DNA of 64,000 nt from NCBI GenBank assembly GCA_905182525.1, contig CAJJBV010000003.1, forward strand, positions 339,153-403,152, written 5' to 3'. A program made the position numbers and the translations under genes. The notes under the pieces were generated by a model. The model searched no databases, was not told where the DNA came from, and saw only the letters and a list, made by a program, of their open reading frames with translations. The stretch is from Cryomorphaceae bacterium. Its GTDB lineage: Bacteria; Bacteroidota; Bacteroidia; Flavobacteriales_D; Parvicellaceae. Each line of letters opens with the position of its first letter. The first letter of the stretch is position 1. Positions 36,817 through 46,922 of the stretch are shown here, one piece after another.

Positions 36817-39800
36817 CTAATTATTTCTTTTAATCTCTTATTTGCTATTTCAATACTATTGACATTTTCAAATGTTAAAATTAAACTGTTATTTTTTTCC
36901 TTTAAATGAACCCCATTTTTGTTGCTTTGAACAAAGCTTAAAACTTTAGAAAAAGTACTAGATTCAAAATAATTAGGGTGAGCAGTAGTAAATTTACCTA
37001 CAAGTTTATTTTGTTTTATCACCAGTTTTTCAAATCCTATTTTTTTTGCTTGTTCTCTAAGGCTTAATGTTTTAATTAGTTCTGTTGTTTGAATTGGTAT
37101 TGTTCCAAATCTATCATTTAACTCATTTGTAAATGAATTACTGGCCTCTTCAAAAGTTAATTGATCTAGTCTCTTGTATAGTGATAATCTTTCATTAATA
37201 TCATTTACATAATCATCAGGAATGACTAAAGATAAATCTGTTTCTAAAATACATTCTTTTACAAAATCTCTATGCTCTAATTCTTTAGAAAAAACTGATT
37301 TAAATTCATTTTCTTTAAGCTCAAGTATTGCTTCATCCAAAATTTTTTGATAAGTATCAAAGCCAATATCATTGATAAAACCACTTTGATTTGCTCCTAA
37401 TAGATCACCGGCACCTCTAATATCTAAATCTCTCATTGCAATATTAAACCCGCTACCCAAATCCGAAAATTGCTCTATTGCATGTAACCTTTTTCTTGCT
37501 TCCGAAGATAAATGTTGAGGGGGTGGAGTAAATAAATATGCAAATGCTTTCTTATTTGATCTTCCTACCCTTCCTCTTAACTGATGAAGATCACTTAACC
37601 CAAAATGATTGGCATTATTTATAATAATGGTATTGGCATTTGGAATATCGATTCCGGATTCAATTATAGTAGTTGCGACTAAGACATCATATAATCCGTC
37701 CATAAAATCTAGTATAATTGCCTCTAATTTCTTACCTTCCATTTGGCCATGTCCAACTGCGATTCTTGCATTGGGGCATAATCGGCTAATCATCCCTGCA
37801 ATTTCATTAATGTTTTGTACTCTATTATGTACAAAAAAAACTTGGCCCTCTCTTTCGAGTTCATAATTTATTGACTCTCTAATCGTCTCTTCTGAAAAAG
37901 ATTGTACAGTGGTTTCTACTGGAAATCTATTAGGTGGAGGGGTATTTATAATTGAGAGATCTCTTGCATTCATTAAACTAAATTGTAAGGTTCTGGGAAT
38001 TGGTGTTGCTGTTAAAGTCAATGTATCTACGTTAACTTTAATATTTTTGAGCTGATCTTTTACACCTACTCCAAATTTTTGCTCTTCATCAATAATTAAA
38101 AGTCCCAAATCCTTAAAAATTACATCTTTTCCGATTAATTTATGTGTTCCAATTAATATATCAATTTTACCATTTTTTAATTCTTCAAGAGTAGTTTTAG
38201 TATTCTTAGTAGATTTAAATCTGTTAATATAGTCAACGTTACATGGGAAGTCTTTCAGCCTTTCCGAAAAGGTTCTAAAATGCTGAAAAGCAAGTACTGT
38301 GGTAGGGACAAGGACAGCTACTTGTTTATTATCGGCAACTGCTTTAAAAGCTGCTCTAATGGCAATCTCTGTTTTGCCAAAACCAACATCTCCACAAATT
38401 AATCTATCCATTGGATGGGGTTTTTCCATGTCTAATTTCACAGCAGATGTTGAGGCAAGTTGATCTGGAGTGTCTTCATAAATAAAAGAGGCTTCTAACT
38501 CGTTTTGTAAGTAAGTATCTGGTTGAAATTCAAATCCAGATTGCATTCTTCTTTTAGCATACAATTGTATTAAGTCAAAAGCAACTTCTTTAATTTTTTT
38601 CTTAGCCTTTTGCTTTGCCAAAGACCAAGCTGGTGAACCTAGTTTATTTAAAGAAGGTTTAGTCCCCTCTTTTCCAGAAAATTTAGTGATTCTATGTAGA
38701 GAGTGAATACTTACATATAGAATATCTCCTCCTTTATAAATTAATCTAATGGCTTCTTGTTCCTTCCCTTGAACATCAATTTTTTCTAATCCTGAAAATT
38801 CTCCAACTCCGTGATCAATATGAACTACAAAATCTCCTTTCTGTAGATCATATATTTCTTTAAGTGTAAAGGTTTCCTTGGACTTAGAAACACTCTTCCT
38901 AGAATGAAATCTATGGTATCTTTCAAAAATTTGATGGTCTGTGAAAACAACAATTTTTTCGTTATGGTCGATAAATCCTTGATGTATTCCAATTGGTATA
39001 AAACTGCATAAAGAATCTTTTTCTAGTTCTATAAAAATTCCCCTGAGTCTCTTTATTTGTGAGTCCTGGTCCGAACAAATAAAAATTGAATAATCATCAT
39101 CTTTAAGCTCTTGTAACTTGCTTACTAAAACATCTAAATTCTTATTAAAATTAGGTTGATCAATCGTATTACAATCTATAACTACTGTATTGTTTTGATT
39201 AATAGTCCTATTCCACTCTATTGATGAATATTCACTTATTTTAGATAAAAATTCTAATGGTGATAAATACATTTCAATTGGGAGAAGTAAGTCTTTTTTT
39301 TCTTTTATTTTATCAAAAACTTTATTTGCAGTTTCAAACCCTTGATCCATTTTCTTTTGAGCAATTTCTAAATCTTTAGCCCATAAGACTGTGTTTTTAG
39401 AAAGATGATCTAGAAAAGAAACTCGATCTTTTGATAGTGCTGGATTATTTATATTGGGAACTATTTTAATCTTATTTAAAGTAGTTACAGAAAGCTGAGT
39501 TACAGGGTCAAACTCTCTTATAGATTCTATCTCATCTCCAAAAAGCTCAATTCTATAAGGGAATTCATTATTAAAAGAAAATACATCAATTATTCCGCCT
39601 CTTACAGCAAATTGACCGGGTTCGTATACGTGGTCCACTTTTTCAAAATCAAGTTCTATTAATATTTCATTAATTAAATCAAGTTCTAAATCTTCTCCTG
39701 TTGAAATTGTTATATTATTTTCTTCAAAGCTTTTTTTTGCAATGACTTTTTCAATAATTGCTTCTGGATAAGTAACAATAATTAGTTTTTTTCTTTGCTT

Positions 39801-40145
39801 ACTTAGCGAATCAATTACCTCTGTTCTTTGAAGTATGCTCGTAGGATCCGAATCCATTATTTGATAAGGCCTTCGATATGATGCTGGATAAAATAGTAAA
39901 GTAGTTCCTCTTTCCTTTTCAAATAAGCTTTCTAAATCGTTAAAAAAATAAAGCGCCTCTTCTTTATCAGAAAAGATAAAGAGATGACTTCCATTATTTT
40001 CTTGAATAATGCAGTGGCTTAAAAAAGAAATGTATGACCCAGAGGTGTTTTTTAAGGATATTGAGGATTCGTTGCCCCATATATTCGAAATTTTTAAAAA
40101 TGTCTTTGAAGAAGATATTCTTCTTTTAAATTGATCTAGACTCAC
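36813..40145 (-). CDS. mfd: Transcription-repair coupling factor
   Basis: A 1110-residue DNA translocase that removes stalled RNA polymerase and recruits UvrA. In order: UvrB-like domains ([27 protein letters not shown]), the RNA-polymerase interaction domain ([19 protein letters not shown]), the RecG-like helicase with Walker [18 protein letters not shown] and [12 protein letters not shown] (DEEQ box), [15 protein letters not shown], the QLRGRVGRS motif VI region and a C-terminal TRCF domain. Length is normal. Its start overlaps the fbp 3' end by 20 bases, indicating co-transcription with fbp. Confidence 0.97.
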   Translation of the reverse strand: MSLDQFKRRISSSKTFLKISNIWGNESSISLKNTSGSYISFLSHCIIQENNGSHLFIFSDKEEALYFFNDLESLFEKERGTTLLFYPASYRRPYQIMDSDPTSILQRTEVIDSLSKQRKKLIIVTYPEAIIEKVIAKKSFEENNITISTGEDLELDLINEILIELDFEKVDHVYEPGQFAVRGGIIDVFSFNNEFPYRIELFGDEIESIREFDPVTQLSVTTLNKIKIVPNINNPALSKDRVSFLDHLSKNTVLWAKDLEIAQKKMDQGFETANKVFDKIKEKKDLLLPIEMYLSPLEFLSKISEYSSIEWNRTINQNNTVVIDCNTIDQPNFNKNLDVLVSKLQELKDDDYSIFICSDQDSQIKRLRGIFIELEKDSLCSFIPIGIHQGFIDHNEKIVVFTDHQIFERYHRFHSRKSVSKSKETFTLKEIYDLQKGDFVVHIDHGVGEFSGLEKIDVQGKEQEAIRLIYKGGDILYVSIHSLHRITKFSGKEGTKPSLNKLGSPAWSLAKQKAKKKIKEVAFDLIQLYAKRRMQSGFEFQPDTYLQNELEASFIYEDTPDQLASTSAVKLDMEKPHPMDRLICGDVGFGKTEIAIRAAFKAVADNKQVAVLVPTTVLAFQHFRTFSERLKDFPCNVDYINRFKSTKNTKTTLEELKNGKIDILIGTHKLIGKDVIFKDLGLLIIDEEQKFGVGVKDQLKNIKVNVDTLTLTATPIPRTLQFSLMNARDLSIINTPPPNRFPVETTVQSFSEETIRESINYELEREGQVFFVHNRVQNINEIAGMISRLCPNARIAVGHGQMEGKKLEAIILDFMDGLYDVLVATTIIESGIDIPNANTIIINNANHFGLSDLHQLRGRVGRSNKKAFAYLFTPPPQHLSSEARKRLHAIEQFSDLGSGFNIAMRDLDIRGAGDLLGANQSGFINDIGFDTYQKILDEAILELKENEFKSVFSKELEHRDFVKECILETDLSLVIPDDYVNDINERLSLYKRLDQLTFEEASNSFTNELNDRFGTIPIQTTELIKTLSLREQAKKIGFEKLVIKQNKLVGKFTTAHPNYFESSTFSKVLSFVQSNKNGVHLKEKNNSLILTFENVNSIEIANKRLKEIIS

Positions 40146-41145
40146 TTTCTAAATTTTCTTCTAAATGATCAATCATATTTTTGGATCCTACGAAAAATGG
40201 TACTCTTTGATGCAATTCAGTGGGAACAATATCCATTATTCTTTGATTTTCTGAAATAGCTCTTCCCCCAGCTTGTTCAATTAAAAATGCAAGCGGTGCG
40301 CATTCATAGGTCAATCTCAGTTTTCCATTGGGATTAGTTCCCGTTGAAGGATATAAATATATTCCCCCTTTAATTAAGTTTCTATGAAAATCCGCTACTA
40401 ACGAACCTATATATCTAGAACTGTATGCTGTTTTCATTTGATCTTTATTGCTAGATTGACAATATTTAATATAATCAGCAACTGGTTTTTTAAAATAATT
40501 CAAATTTCCTTCATTGACTGAATATATTGTTCCATCGTTGGGCGTTTTCATATCAGGATGAGACAAAAAGAATACACCAATACTTGGATCAAAAGTAAAG
40601 CCATTTACCCCTTTTCCTGTGGTGTAAACAAGCATTGTTGAAGATCCGTAAATAATATACCCTGAAGCAACTTGCCTATTACCTGGTTGCAAAAAATCTT
40701 TAATATCAACATTTGAACCTTTATCTGTTATTCTTTTATAAACACTAAAAATTGATCCAACGGAAACATTAACATCAATATTAGAGGAGCCGTCAAGAGG
40801 ATCAATTAAAACAACATATTTTGCGTCATTATTTACAGTACTATTAAACTCAACAAAAGAATCATTTTCTTCAGATGCTACTCCACAGATCACTCCTCTT
40901 GCAGAAAGCGCATTTATAAAAGAATCGTTCGCAAAAACATCTAATTTTTGTTGATCTTCACCTTGAACATTTTCTCTGCCCGAGGAACCTAAAATTTCTT
41001 TGGCCAAGCCAGCTTTATTAATTTGATGACTAACAATTTTTGAAGCAAGCTTAATTGAACTTAGAATTTTAGATAGTTCACCTGTAGATCCAGGAAAATT
41101 ATTTTGTGACTCCGCTATGAATTCTCCAACTGTAACATTCTTCAT
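40126..41145 (-). CDS. fbp: Fructose-1,6-bisphosphatase, class I
   Basis: A 339-residue gluconeogenic enzyme that hydrolyses fructose-1,6-bisphosphate. The metal-binding signature is [20 protein letters not shown]. Substrate-binding and late motifs are [19 protein letters not shown] and [21 protein letters not shown]. The gene order fbp next to a divergent aspartokinase is, to my knowledge, common in flavobacteria. About 190 bases of shared upstream sequence separate the two and are very AT-rich, without a clear TAnnTTTG box. Confidence 0.96.
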   Translation of the reverse strand: MKNVTVGEFIAESQNNFPGSTGELSKILSSIKLASKIVSHQINKAGLAKEILGSSGRENVQGEDQQKLDVFANDSFINALSARGVICGVASEENDSFVEFNSTVNNDAKYVVLIDPLDGSSNIDVNVSVGSIFSVYKRITDKGSNVDIKDFLQPGNRQVASGYIIYGSSTMLVYTTGKGVNGFTFDPSIGVFFLSHPDMKTPNDGTIYSVNEGNLNYFKKPVADYIKYCQSSNKDQMKTAYSSRYIGSLVADFHRNLIKGGIYLYPSTGTNPNGKLRLTYECAPLAFLIEQAGGRAISENQRIMDIVPTELHQRVPFFVGSKNMIDHLEENLESESRSI

Positions 41146-41332
41146 TTGAAATTTTTAGCAAATATCTAATTTTGGAATGTATAAACCTAAAAATTATTTC
41201 TCTGATTAAATATTTTAAAAAAAACATGTTTAAATAGTAATTTCATTTTAAAAATACCGTTAATCAAAATAGAATTTTATCTTAAATCTTAATTATATAA
41301 TAAATCTTAACTTTAATAATAAATAAATTAAA

Positions 41333-42587
41333 TTGAGTAAAGTTTTCAAATTTGGAGGAGCATCTGTAAAAAATGCAAAGGCAATTATCAATCTTAAAAA
41401 TATAGTTTTTTCCTATAAAGAAAGTCTTATTATTATTGTTTCAGCTATTGATAAAACAACTAACGAACTTGAAGGTGTTTGGAGATCTTTTGTCAAAAAA
41501 AATTCAAATGATGCAATTAAAAAAGCTAATGAATCTATAAAATTTCATAAATCAATAATTGAAGAATTAGGATTAAATTCAGACTATGAATTTTTCAGTT
41601 TTTTCAAAAAATTTACCCAAGAGTTACTGCTGTTTCTTAGCAAAGGTCCAAAAAAAAATGATGACTTATCTTATTCCAAAATTGTATCTTTTGGAGAGCT
41701 CTTCTCCACATTAATTATTTCTACCTATTTAAAAAAAGAGGGTTTAAAAAATCAATGGATAGATGCAAGAACCCTAATAAAAACCTCAAATCAATTCTTA
41801 GAATTCTAAAGTTAATTGGGAGGCAACTAATAATGAAATAAATAGAATTATTGATCAAAATATAACATATGTTTCACAAGGTTTTATAGGTGCTAACCAG
41901 ATGGGAGAAACAACTACATTGGGTAGAGAAGGAAGTGATTTTACAGCAGCAATTTTTGCATGGTGCTTGGATTCTAATGAAGTCATTATTTGGAAAGACG
42001 TAGACGGGTTATTAAATGCAGATCCAAAATATTTTAATAATACAAAAGTTTTAAAAAGTATTTCTTATAAGGAAGCAATTGAACTTTCCTATCTTGGAGC
42101 TTCCGTTATTCACCAAAATACAATAAAGCCTTTAGAAAATAAAAATATTCCTCTTTCTATTAGATCATTCATTAATACAAATAATTCCGGAAGTTACATT
42201 AAAGAAATTGTTGAAAGCAAAGAAAAAATCACTTCACTAATCTACAAGCCAAACCAAGTGTTGCTTTCTATTAGTACTAGAGATTATTCATTTATTTTTG
42301 AAGAGCATATAAGTGAAATATTTTCTATATTTTCAAAAATTGGTTTAAAAGTCCATTTAATGCAGAATTCTGCATTAAGTTTTTCAGTATGTGGTATAAT
42401 TTCAAATAAGAGCTTGTTAATTCTAGTTGCAGAATTACAGAAGAATTATATTGTAAAATATAATGACAAAGTAAATCTTCTTACAATTAGGAATTTTAAG
42501 AACCTCGACATACCAAAATCATTAAAAGACCAAGAAATTCTAATTCAGCAAAGATCAAGAGCAACAATAAGATATGTCCTAAAATAA
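41333..42587 (+). CDS. Aspartate kinase, monofunctional (one frameshift)
   Basis: About 417 residues. It phosphorylates aspartate at the head of the Lys/Thr/Met pathway. KVFKFGGASVKNAKAI is the nucleotide-binding start (KFGGxS). SFGELFSTLIISTYLK, YVSQGFIGANQMGETTTLGR, EGSDFTAAIFAWCL and IWKDVDGLLNADPKYF follow, and a C-terminal ACT-like region carries allosteric control. The start is a TTG at 41333 because no ATG precedes the KFGG motif. The frame changes at about 41806: one frame ends QFLEF, and the next gives SKVNWEATNNEINRIIDQ with no gap, so one base is wrong. The fold ends before any homoserine dehydrogenase domain. Confidence 0.9.
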
Positions 42588-42610
42588 TGCCTAAAAAATG
42601 AATTTATAAA

Positions 42611-42636
42611 TAGGTTAATTTATGTAAACTCACCTA
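42611..42636 (+). other. TAGGT/ACCTA hairpin element B
   Basis: TAGGT (42611-42615) and ACCTA (42632-42636) flank a smaller TTTA/TAAA inner stem. The segment GTAAACTCACCTAAT recurs at 45683-45697, and AAATAGGTTAATT recurs on the minus strand near 3745. It lies 23 bases beyond the aspartokinase stop, a position suited to transcript end formation. Confidence 0.4.
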
Positions 42637-42698
42637 ATAAATAAAATTTAACTTAAAAAGTTTCCTTAAATTGTGATAAAATTAAAAAACTATTTAAA

Positions 42699-43278
42699 AT
42701 GAAAAAGAAAATTATAAATATTATTCCCGTTCTTTCTTATAACAATTGCTATTATTTTAATTAGTTGTGAGAAAATAGAAGAATCATCTCCACTCACAAT
42801 TAATACTTCTAATACTGCACGATTAAGTGGTCAGACTTTTGTTGACTTAGTTCTTGACAAAGCTTTATATTGAAGATCATAAATTCTAATGATCCAAATT
42901 ATACTTCTATGGGTCTTGCGATACTTTAGAACATGCTCCTGAAGGAACAGAAATTCATTTTAGAGTCCTCAAAACTGCCTACAATCCTAAAGCTCCAACT
43001 GGTGAGATGTTGAGATTCGTTACTACTGTAAATGCAAATGGTACTTATTCAATAGATATTCCTTCCACAACTGAAGGTGTTGATGTTAATATTTCATTTG
43101 ATGAGTTTACTGCGAGTAAACTAACCTGGAAATATGATTCTACATCCAATGATGTATTTGGGAATTGGCTTAAAGATTGGTATTCATCTTCGTCTAATTC
43201 AAAAAGATATTTAGCAAGTCCTGCAACTAAAACATTACATACAGGAGAAAATAAATATCTAGACTTTTTTATAATTAA
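42699..43278 (+). pseudogene. Lipoprotein of unknown function, several frame disruptions
   Basis: An ATG at 42699 (MKKKIINII) leads, after a shift, into ITIAIILISC, a lipoprotein signal with lipobox LISC, and then EKIEESSPLTINTSNTARL. Further shifts near 42870 and 42925 are needed to reach the last frame (LEHAPEGTEIHFRVLKTAYN, FVTTVNANGTYSIDIPS, TLHTGENKYLDFF). The natural stop is hidden: one extra T in the T-run at 43265-43270 would give TAA at 43276-43278. Without it the frame runs on into the outer-membrane protein gene. All breaks look like indel errors, but true decay cannot be excluded. The middle part resembles a carboxypeptidase-regulatory or FN3-type beta fold. The family is not recognised, and function is inferred only as a surface lipoprotein. 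Confidence 0.65.
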
Positions 43279-43300
43279 TTCGTTCATTAAAATTTTAAAT

Positions 43301-44191
43301 ATGAAAAAATTTATTTTATCATTAATTTTATTTTCCACAGTTAATTTGTTTTTAGCTCAAGAAGATACTAATGAAACCGACAATTCAACTTTTCAAAGTA
43401 AAAATGGATTTAATATATTGCCTGAAAAAGGGGATTTTGCTGTTGGATTATCTATGAGTCCTATTTTTAACTATTTAGGAAACATTTTCAATGGAAATAC
43501 TGGGAATGCATCACCAAATGCAAACTTTATGTCTAACCCACAATTGTCAACACCAGCTAATCATTTATTTGCAAAATATTTCTTAACAGATAAAACGGCA
43601 GTTAGAGCTACTTTGGAATATGGTGGAACAGATAATCAAAATAAACTCTACGTTCAAGACGATGCTGCAATTTTTGCTGATCCTCTTAGTAACGCTAATT
43701 CTGAAGATATGGAGCGTTCAATATCTTCAACTTTCATTTTGGGAGTAGGTTATGAAATGAGAAGAGGAAAGTCTCGTATTCAAGGATACTATGGTGGAAA
43801 TCTATTTTTTATGTTGCAAAATTCAAGAACTGAGTACTCTTATGGAAATCCTTTTTCAGAACTGAACCCAACACCATCAACATCTGATTTTGGAGCCAAC
43901 GTTTTAGCTGGCGACTCAAGAATTCTTGTAGATTATAATGGCCAAACTAAAGGTTTTGGTATTGGTGGTTTATTTGGATTAGAATGTTTTATATTTCCAA
44001 AATTATCACTTGGCGCTGAACTTGGTTACAATTACTTATATACTAAAACTGGTCAATCAAGATACCAATATGAAGAATGGAATGTTGATGTTGCTGAAGA
44101 AAAGTATGAAGTGGAAAGCCCTACGAGTACATCAAACTCATGGGGAACATTAAATCCCTCTGCAAATTTTTACTTAATGTTTCATTTTTAG
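43301..44191 (+). CDS. Outer-membrane beta-barrel protein
   Basis: A 296-residue protein starting with the signal peptide MKKFILSLILFSTVNLFLAQ. The body shows amphipathic beta-strands typical of eight-stranded-like barrels (GDFAVGLSMSPIFNYLGN, NHLFAKYFLTDKTAVRATLE, STFILGVGYEMRRG, SRIQGYYGGNLFF, LSLGAELGYNYLY), and the last residues are FYLMFHF, a C-terminal aromatic signature for outer-membrane insertion. Upstream reading in the same frame belongs to the lipoprotein gene and should not be fused to it. The role is unknown. A clear terminator follows at 44230-44264. Confidence 0.82.
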   Translation: MKKFILSLILFSTVNLFLAQEDTNETDNSTFQSKNGFNILPEKGDFAVGLSMSPIFNYLGNIFNGNTGNASPNANFMSNPQLSTPANHLFAKYFLTDKTAVRATLEYGGTDNQNKLYVQDDAAIFADPLSNANSEDMERSISSTFILGVGYEMRRGKSRIQGYYGGNLFFMLQNSRTEYSYGNPFSELNPTPSTSDFGANVLAGDSRILVDYNGQTKGFGIGGLFGLECFIFPKLSLGAELGYNYLYTKTGQSRYQYEEWNVDVAEEKYEVESPTSTSNSWGTLNPSANFYLMFHF

Positions 44192-44229
44192 TACTGTCTT
44201 TCAGAAAATAAAACCATAAAATTGATTTT

Positions 44230-44264
44230 AAAGCCTCTTGGATAAATTCCTTGAGGCTTTTTTT
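44230..44264 (+). terminator. Rho-independent terminator
   Basis: AAAGCCTC (44230-44237) pairs perfectly with GAGGCTTT (44253-44260) around a 15-base loop and is followed by a T run to 44264. It sits 38 bases beyond the outer-membrane protein stop. Confidence 0.85.
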
Positions 44265-44465
44265 AGTCCTTTAAAACTTTAGTTGTTTAACAATAAATCA
44301 TGTGAATAGAAGAAAGAAATTATTTTAAAGTATCCCAAGGAGAAAAAAGCGGTTTATCTATGGGTTCAAAACAAATAAATGATGAAAACTCCAACAAAAG
44401 ATGGAGATAAAAAGATTCAGATTCCACTTCTCCAGTCTTTTTTCGTGTGATTTAAATAAAAACTT

Positions 44466-44918
44466 TCAACACATCATATCAGCCGCAGAAATTGCAGGAA
44501 GAATAGTTGGCTTAACATTGGCTGTAAATCCCATTGATTCAACAAATCCAACAGACGCTGAAACTAACTTGTTGGATTGATAATTCTCGTCGCTATTAAA
44601 GTCTAAATCAATGGAGTCGACTTTTATTCCTCTCTCTTTTAAATAATTAGCAACTTCTACAGACCTAGTAGTTTCTCCCCATAACTTAGTCCACATATCT
44701 TCAATTTTAGGTAATCTTTCTTTGTGATACAAAAAATGGCAGCCAGTATTCCCAATATGAAAAAGTACTGTAGTTGCATAATTGGTGTGTTTAGAAATAT
44801 TTTGGCTATCACAACCAACATGAAGTTTTACTGAATAGTTAGAATTCTCTAACAAGTATTTTTTTACATATGAAGCTATTTCATAATCTGTGCTGTCCAA
44901 CAACTTATTAAAATACAT
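44466..44918 (-). CDS. RNase H-like protein of the YkuK/DUF458 type
   Basis: A 150-residue cytoplasmic protein. It carries LHVGCDSQNISKHTNYATTV, a Gly-Cys-Asp-Ser block with an acidic residue after a beta strand, then IDSIDLDFNSDENYQSNKL and the C-terminal PTILPAISAADMMC with another Asp. These acidic positions fit an RNase H-like fold with metal-binding residues, as proposed for the YkuK (DUF458) family. The family is slightly longer in Bacillus. No substrate is known. The gene stands alone between a terminated gene and flavodoxin; the 274-base gap before it on the plus side holds the terminator and no recognisable coding sequence. Confidence 0.6.
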   Translation of the reverse strand: MYFNKLLDSTDYEIASYVKKYLLENSNYSVKLHVGCDSQNISKHTNYATTVLFHIGNTGCHFLYHKERLPKIEDMWTKLWGETTRSVEVANYLKERGIKVDSIDLDFNSDENYQSNKLVSASVGFVESMGFTANVKPTILPAISAADMMC

Positions 44919-45125
44919 ATTATTTAAATTATAGGTAAGTGTCTTAAATGTAATAATATTTAAGCTTCAAAATTATAAATTATAACAAAGAATACCCATT
45001 AAGAGGTATTGAAATTCACTTCTTTTTACTTTAAATTTATAAGGAAATACTTTCTGAAAAATTAAAAGATTAATAATTTATATAATTACATTTAAGATAA
45101 GAGTAAAATCATAATAATATATTTT

Positions 45126-45647
45126 ATGAAATTAAAATTAATATTTGGTTCGGATACAGGAAATACAGACTTTGTAGTGGAAACTTATTTGTTGTATTTG
45201 TTAAATTCTTTTGAAGTTGAAGTAACCGAGGTTCATAAGCTTGTTGAAAAAGATTGGACAGATAATTCCCTTTTTATTTTAGGGATTCCAACTTGGTATG
45301 ACGGTGTTTTACAAAGTGATTGGGAAGATTACTTTGATGAATTTAAAAAAATAGACTTTACAGAAAAAACTGTTGCGATTTTTGGGTTGGGTGATCAAAT
45401 AGGCTATGATGAATATTTTGTGGATGGAATAGGAATATTGGCCAAAGTAGTTCTTGAAAATGGAGGTAAGGTCATTGGTAATTGGCCTACAGAAGACTAT
45501 AGTTTTGCAGAATCAAAGGCTTTAGTAAATGAAAACTACTTTTACGGCCTTCCCATTGATCAGGACAATGAAGATGAGTTAACACTTGGGAGATTGGAAA
45601 GATGGGTAGGACAACTTAAAAATGAAATAATACATGACAGATATTAA
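45126..45647 (+). CDS. fldA: Flavodoxin
   Basis: A 173-residue FMN electron carrier of the long-chain type. IFGSDTGNTDFVVETY is the phosphate-binding loop. FILGIPTWYDGVLQSDWEDYF gives the first FMN-stacking region (Trp) and AIFGLGDQIGYDEYFVDGIG the second (Tyr), followed by a long loop to NWPTEDYSFAESKAL. It transfers low-potential electrons and often replaces ferredoxin under iron limitation. No flavodoxin reductase is adjacent. It is followed by hairpin element C. Confidence 0.95.
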   Translation: MKLKLIFGSDTGNTDFVVETYLLYLLNSFEVEVTEVHKLVEKDWTDNSLFILGIPTWYDGVLQSDWEDYFDEFKKIDFTEKTVAIFGLGDQIGYDEYFVDGIGILAKVVLENGGKVIGNWPTEDYSFAESKALVNENYFYGLPIDQDNEDELTLGRLERWVGQLKNEIIHDRY

Positions 45648-45676
45648 GTTTCTTTTAAAATTAAAAAATTAGGTAT

Positions 45677-45698
45677 AATTAGGTAAACTCACCTAATT
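45677..45698 (+). terminator. Hairpin element C, possible terminator
   Basis: AATTAGGT (45677-45684) pairs perfectly with ACCTAATT (45691-45698) around the loop AAACTC. It lies 30 bases after the flavodoxin stop. The A-run that follows would be a U-run only on the minus-strand transcript, so a plus-strand terminator role is uncertain. It shares 15 bases with element B. Confidence 0.45.
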
Positions 45699-45774
45699 AA
45701 AAAAAAATATGTTTAAATGAATTGTATTTTAGGGAAATTAAAATGAAAGCACTAATTTAAATTAACAGAAAAAC

Positions 45775-45782
45775 TATATTTG
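45775..45782 (+). promoter_or_regulatory. Candidate -7 promoter box of the polysaccharide operon
   Basis: TATATTTG matches TAnnTTTG and ends 21 bases before the ATG of the Wzz-like gene, the first gene of a run of eight tightly spaced genes. TAATTTAA about 20 bases upstream gives a weak -33 region. Confidence 0.5.
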
Positions 45783-45803
45783 CAATATTAAAAATTACAA
45801 TAG

Positions 45804-46865
45804 ATGATAGAAAAAAATAGTAAGGATGAGATAGATATATTATCATTATTTTCTTTAATAGGTAAAAAAACTAACTCACTGTTGGTTTTAATTATCAATT
45901 TTTTTATTTCTTTTTTAAATTTAATTGTCTCATTACTATACTTAGTTAAAAGAAATTATTTAATACTATTAATTTCTTTGATTATTGGATCATTAGTTGG
46001 GTATTTTTATGAAAAAAATTTATATGTTCCTCAATACCAAACTACCCTTACTTTATCGCCTAATTTTGGTAGTACTTATCATCTTTATGAAAATATTAAA
46101 TTTTATCAAAGCTTAATTGTACAAAAAGATTTTGAAAAATTAAGTGATGTTTTAAACATTGATTCTTCATTTACAAAATTCATCATAAGTTTTTCAATTG
46201 AACCATATAAAAATGAGGAATTGAACTTAGAAGGCTTTGAAAAACTACTTAACATGGCTGACTCTACTACTGCCCTAACTTTATCTTATTCAGAATATGC
46301 AGATAAGATTCCATTTGAAAGTTATTTATCGCACGTTATTAAATTAAAATTAACTAAAATAAAGTTCCGCCTCTGTTAGAGCATTCAATTATTACAGCTA
46401 TAGAAAATAATAAATACTACAGAGACAAAAAAAATACGTATCTTAAAAAACTTGAAAATAAAAAGAGAATATGTTGAAGCTTCGATTCAAAAAATTGATA
46501 CTTTACTATTTGCTAAAAAGGGAATGGATAATGACGATCTTAAAAGAAAAAATTTAGGAACTACTATTTTATTAGACAAGAATCAAAATACTGATCTCGA
46601 ACTAAAGTTATTTGATAATTATTCTACTCTCAATAATGAACTTATTTATATAAATAATGAATTAAATAAAAAAGCAAATATCCTTAACATTATCTCTTCT
46701 TTTCCCAAGACTGCAGAAATATCAAATAAAAGTAAAAACCATTATATTATAAGTGGTTCATTTCTTTTTTTGTTTACACTTATTATCATTTTATTTAAAA
46801 GAATCAATGCACTTCTAAGACAAGACCCTAATTTTAAGATTCCCCTTGTTAATTTTAAAGAATAA
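45804..46865 (+). CDS. Wzz-like chain-length determinant (two frameshifts)
   Basis: About 350 residues after frame joining. Hydrophobic segments near residues 27-65 (SLLVLIINFFISFLNLIVSL and YLILLISLIIGSLVGYFY) and near the end (HYIISGSFLFLFTLIIILF) flank a periplasmic region with coiled-coil character, the topology of Wzz/polysaccharide co-polymerase proteins. The frame breaks at about 46365, where KIKFRLC ends; the next frame gives VPPLLEHSIITAIENNKYYR. It breaks again at about 46455 in an A-rich run, resuming REYVEASIQKIDTLL. There is no C-terminal kinase domain. As first gene of the operon it would set the chain length of the polymer made by the downstream Wzy. Confidence in the exact family is moderate because sequence conservation is low. 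Confidence 0.72.
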
Positions 46866-46922
46866 ATTGAAATTTATTCTTTAAATAAATCTTTACTAAC
46901 CCTTAATATGATTTATCATAGA

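Noticed and set aside
37609..37866. Plus-strand small hydrophobic open frame within mfd
   Set aside because: It is a shadow of the conserved helicase region of mfd on the minus strand.
43007..44191. Single 394-residue lipoprotein-barrel protein
   Set aside because: A signal peptide begins at 43301 in mid-frame and the T-run at 43265-43270 explains a missing stop.
44300..44460. Possible short coding sequence between the outer-membrane protein and the RNase H-like gene
   Set aside because: All frames are short, lack a start context and match no family; only the terminator at 44230-44264 is supported.
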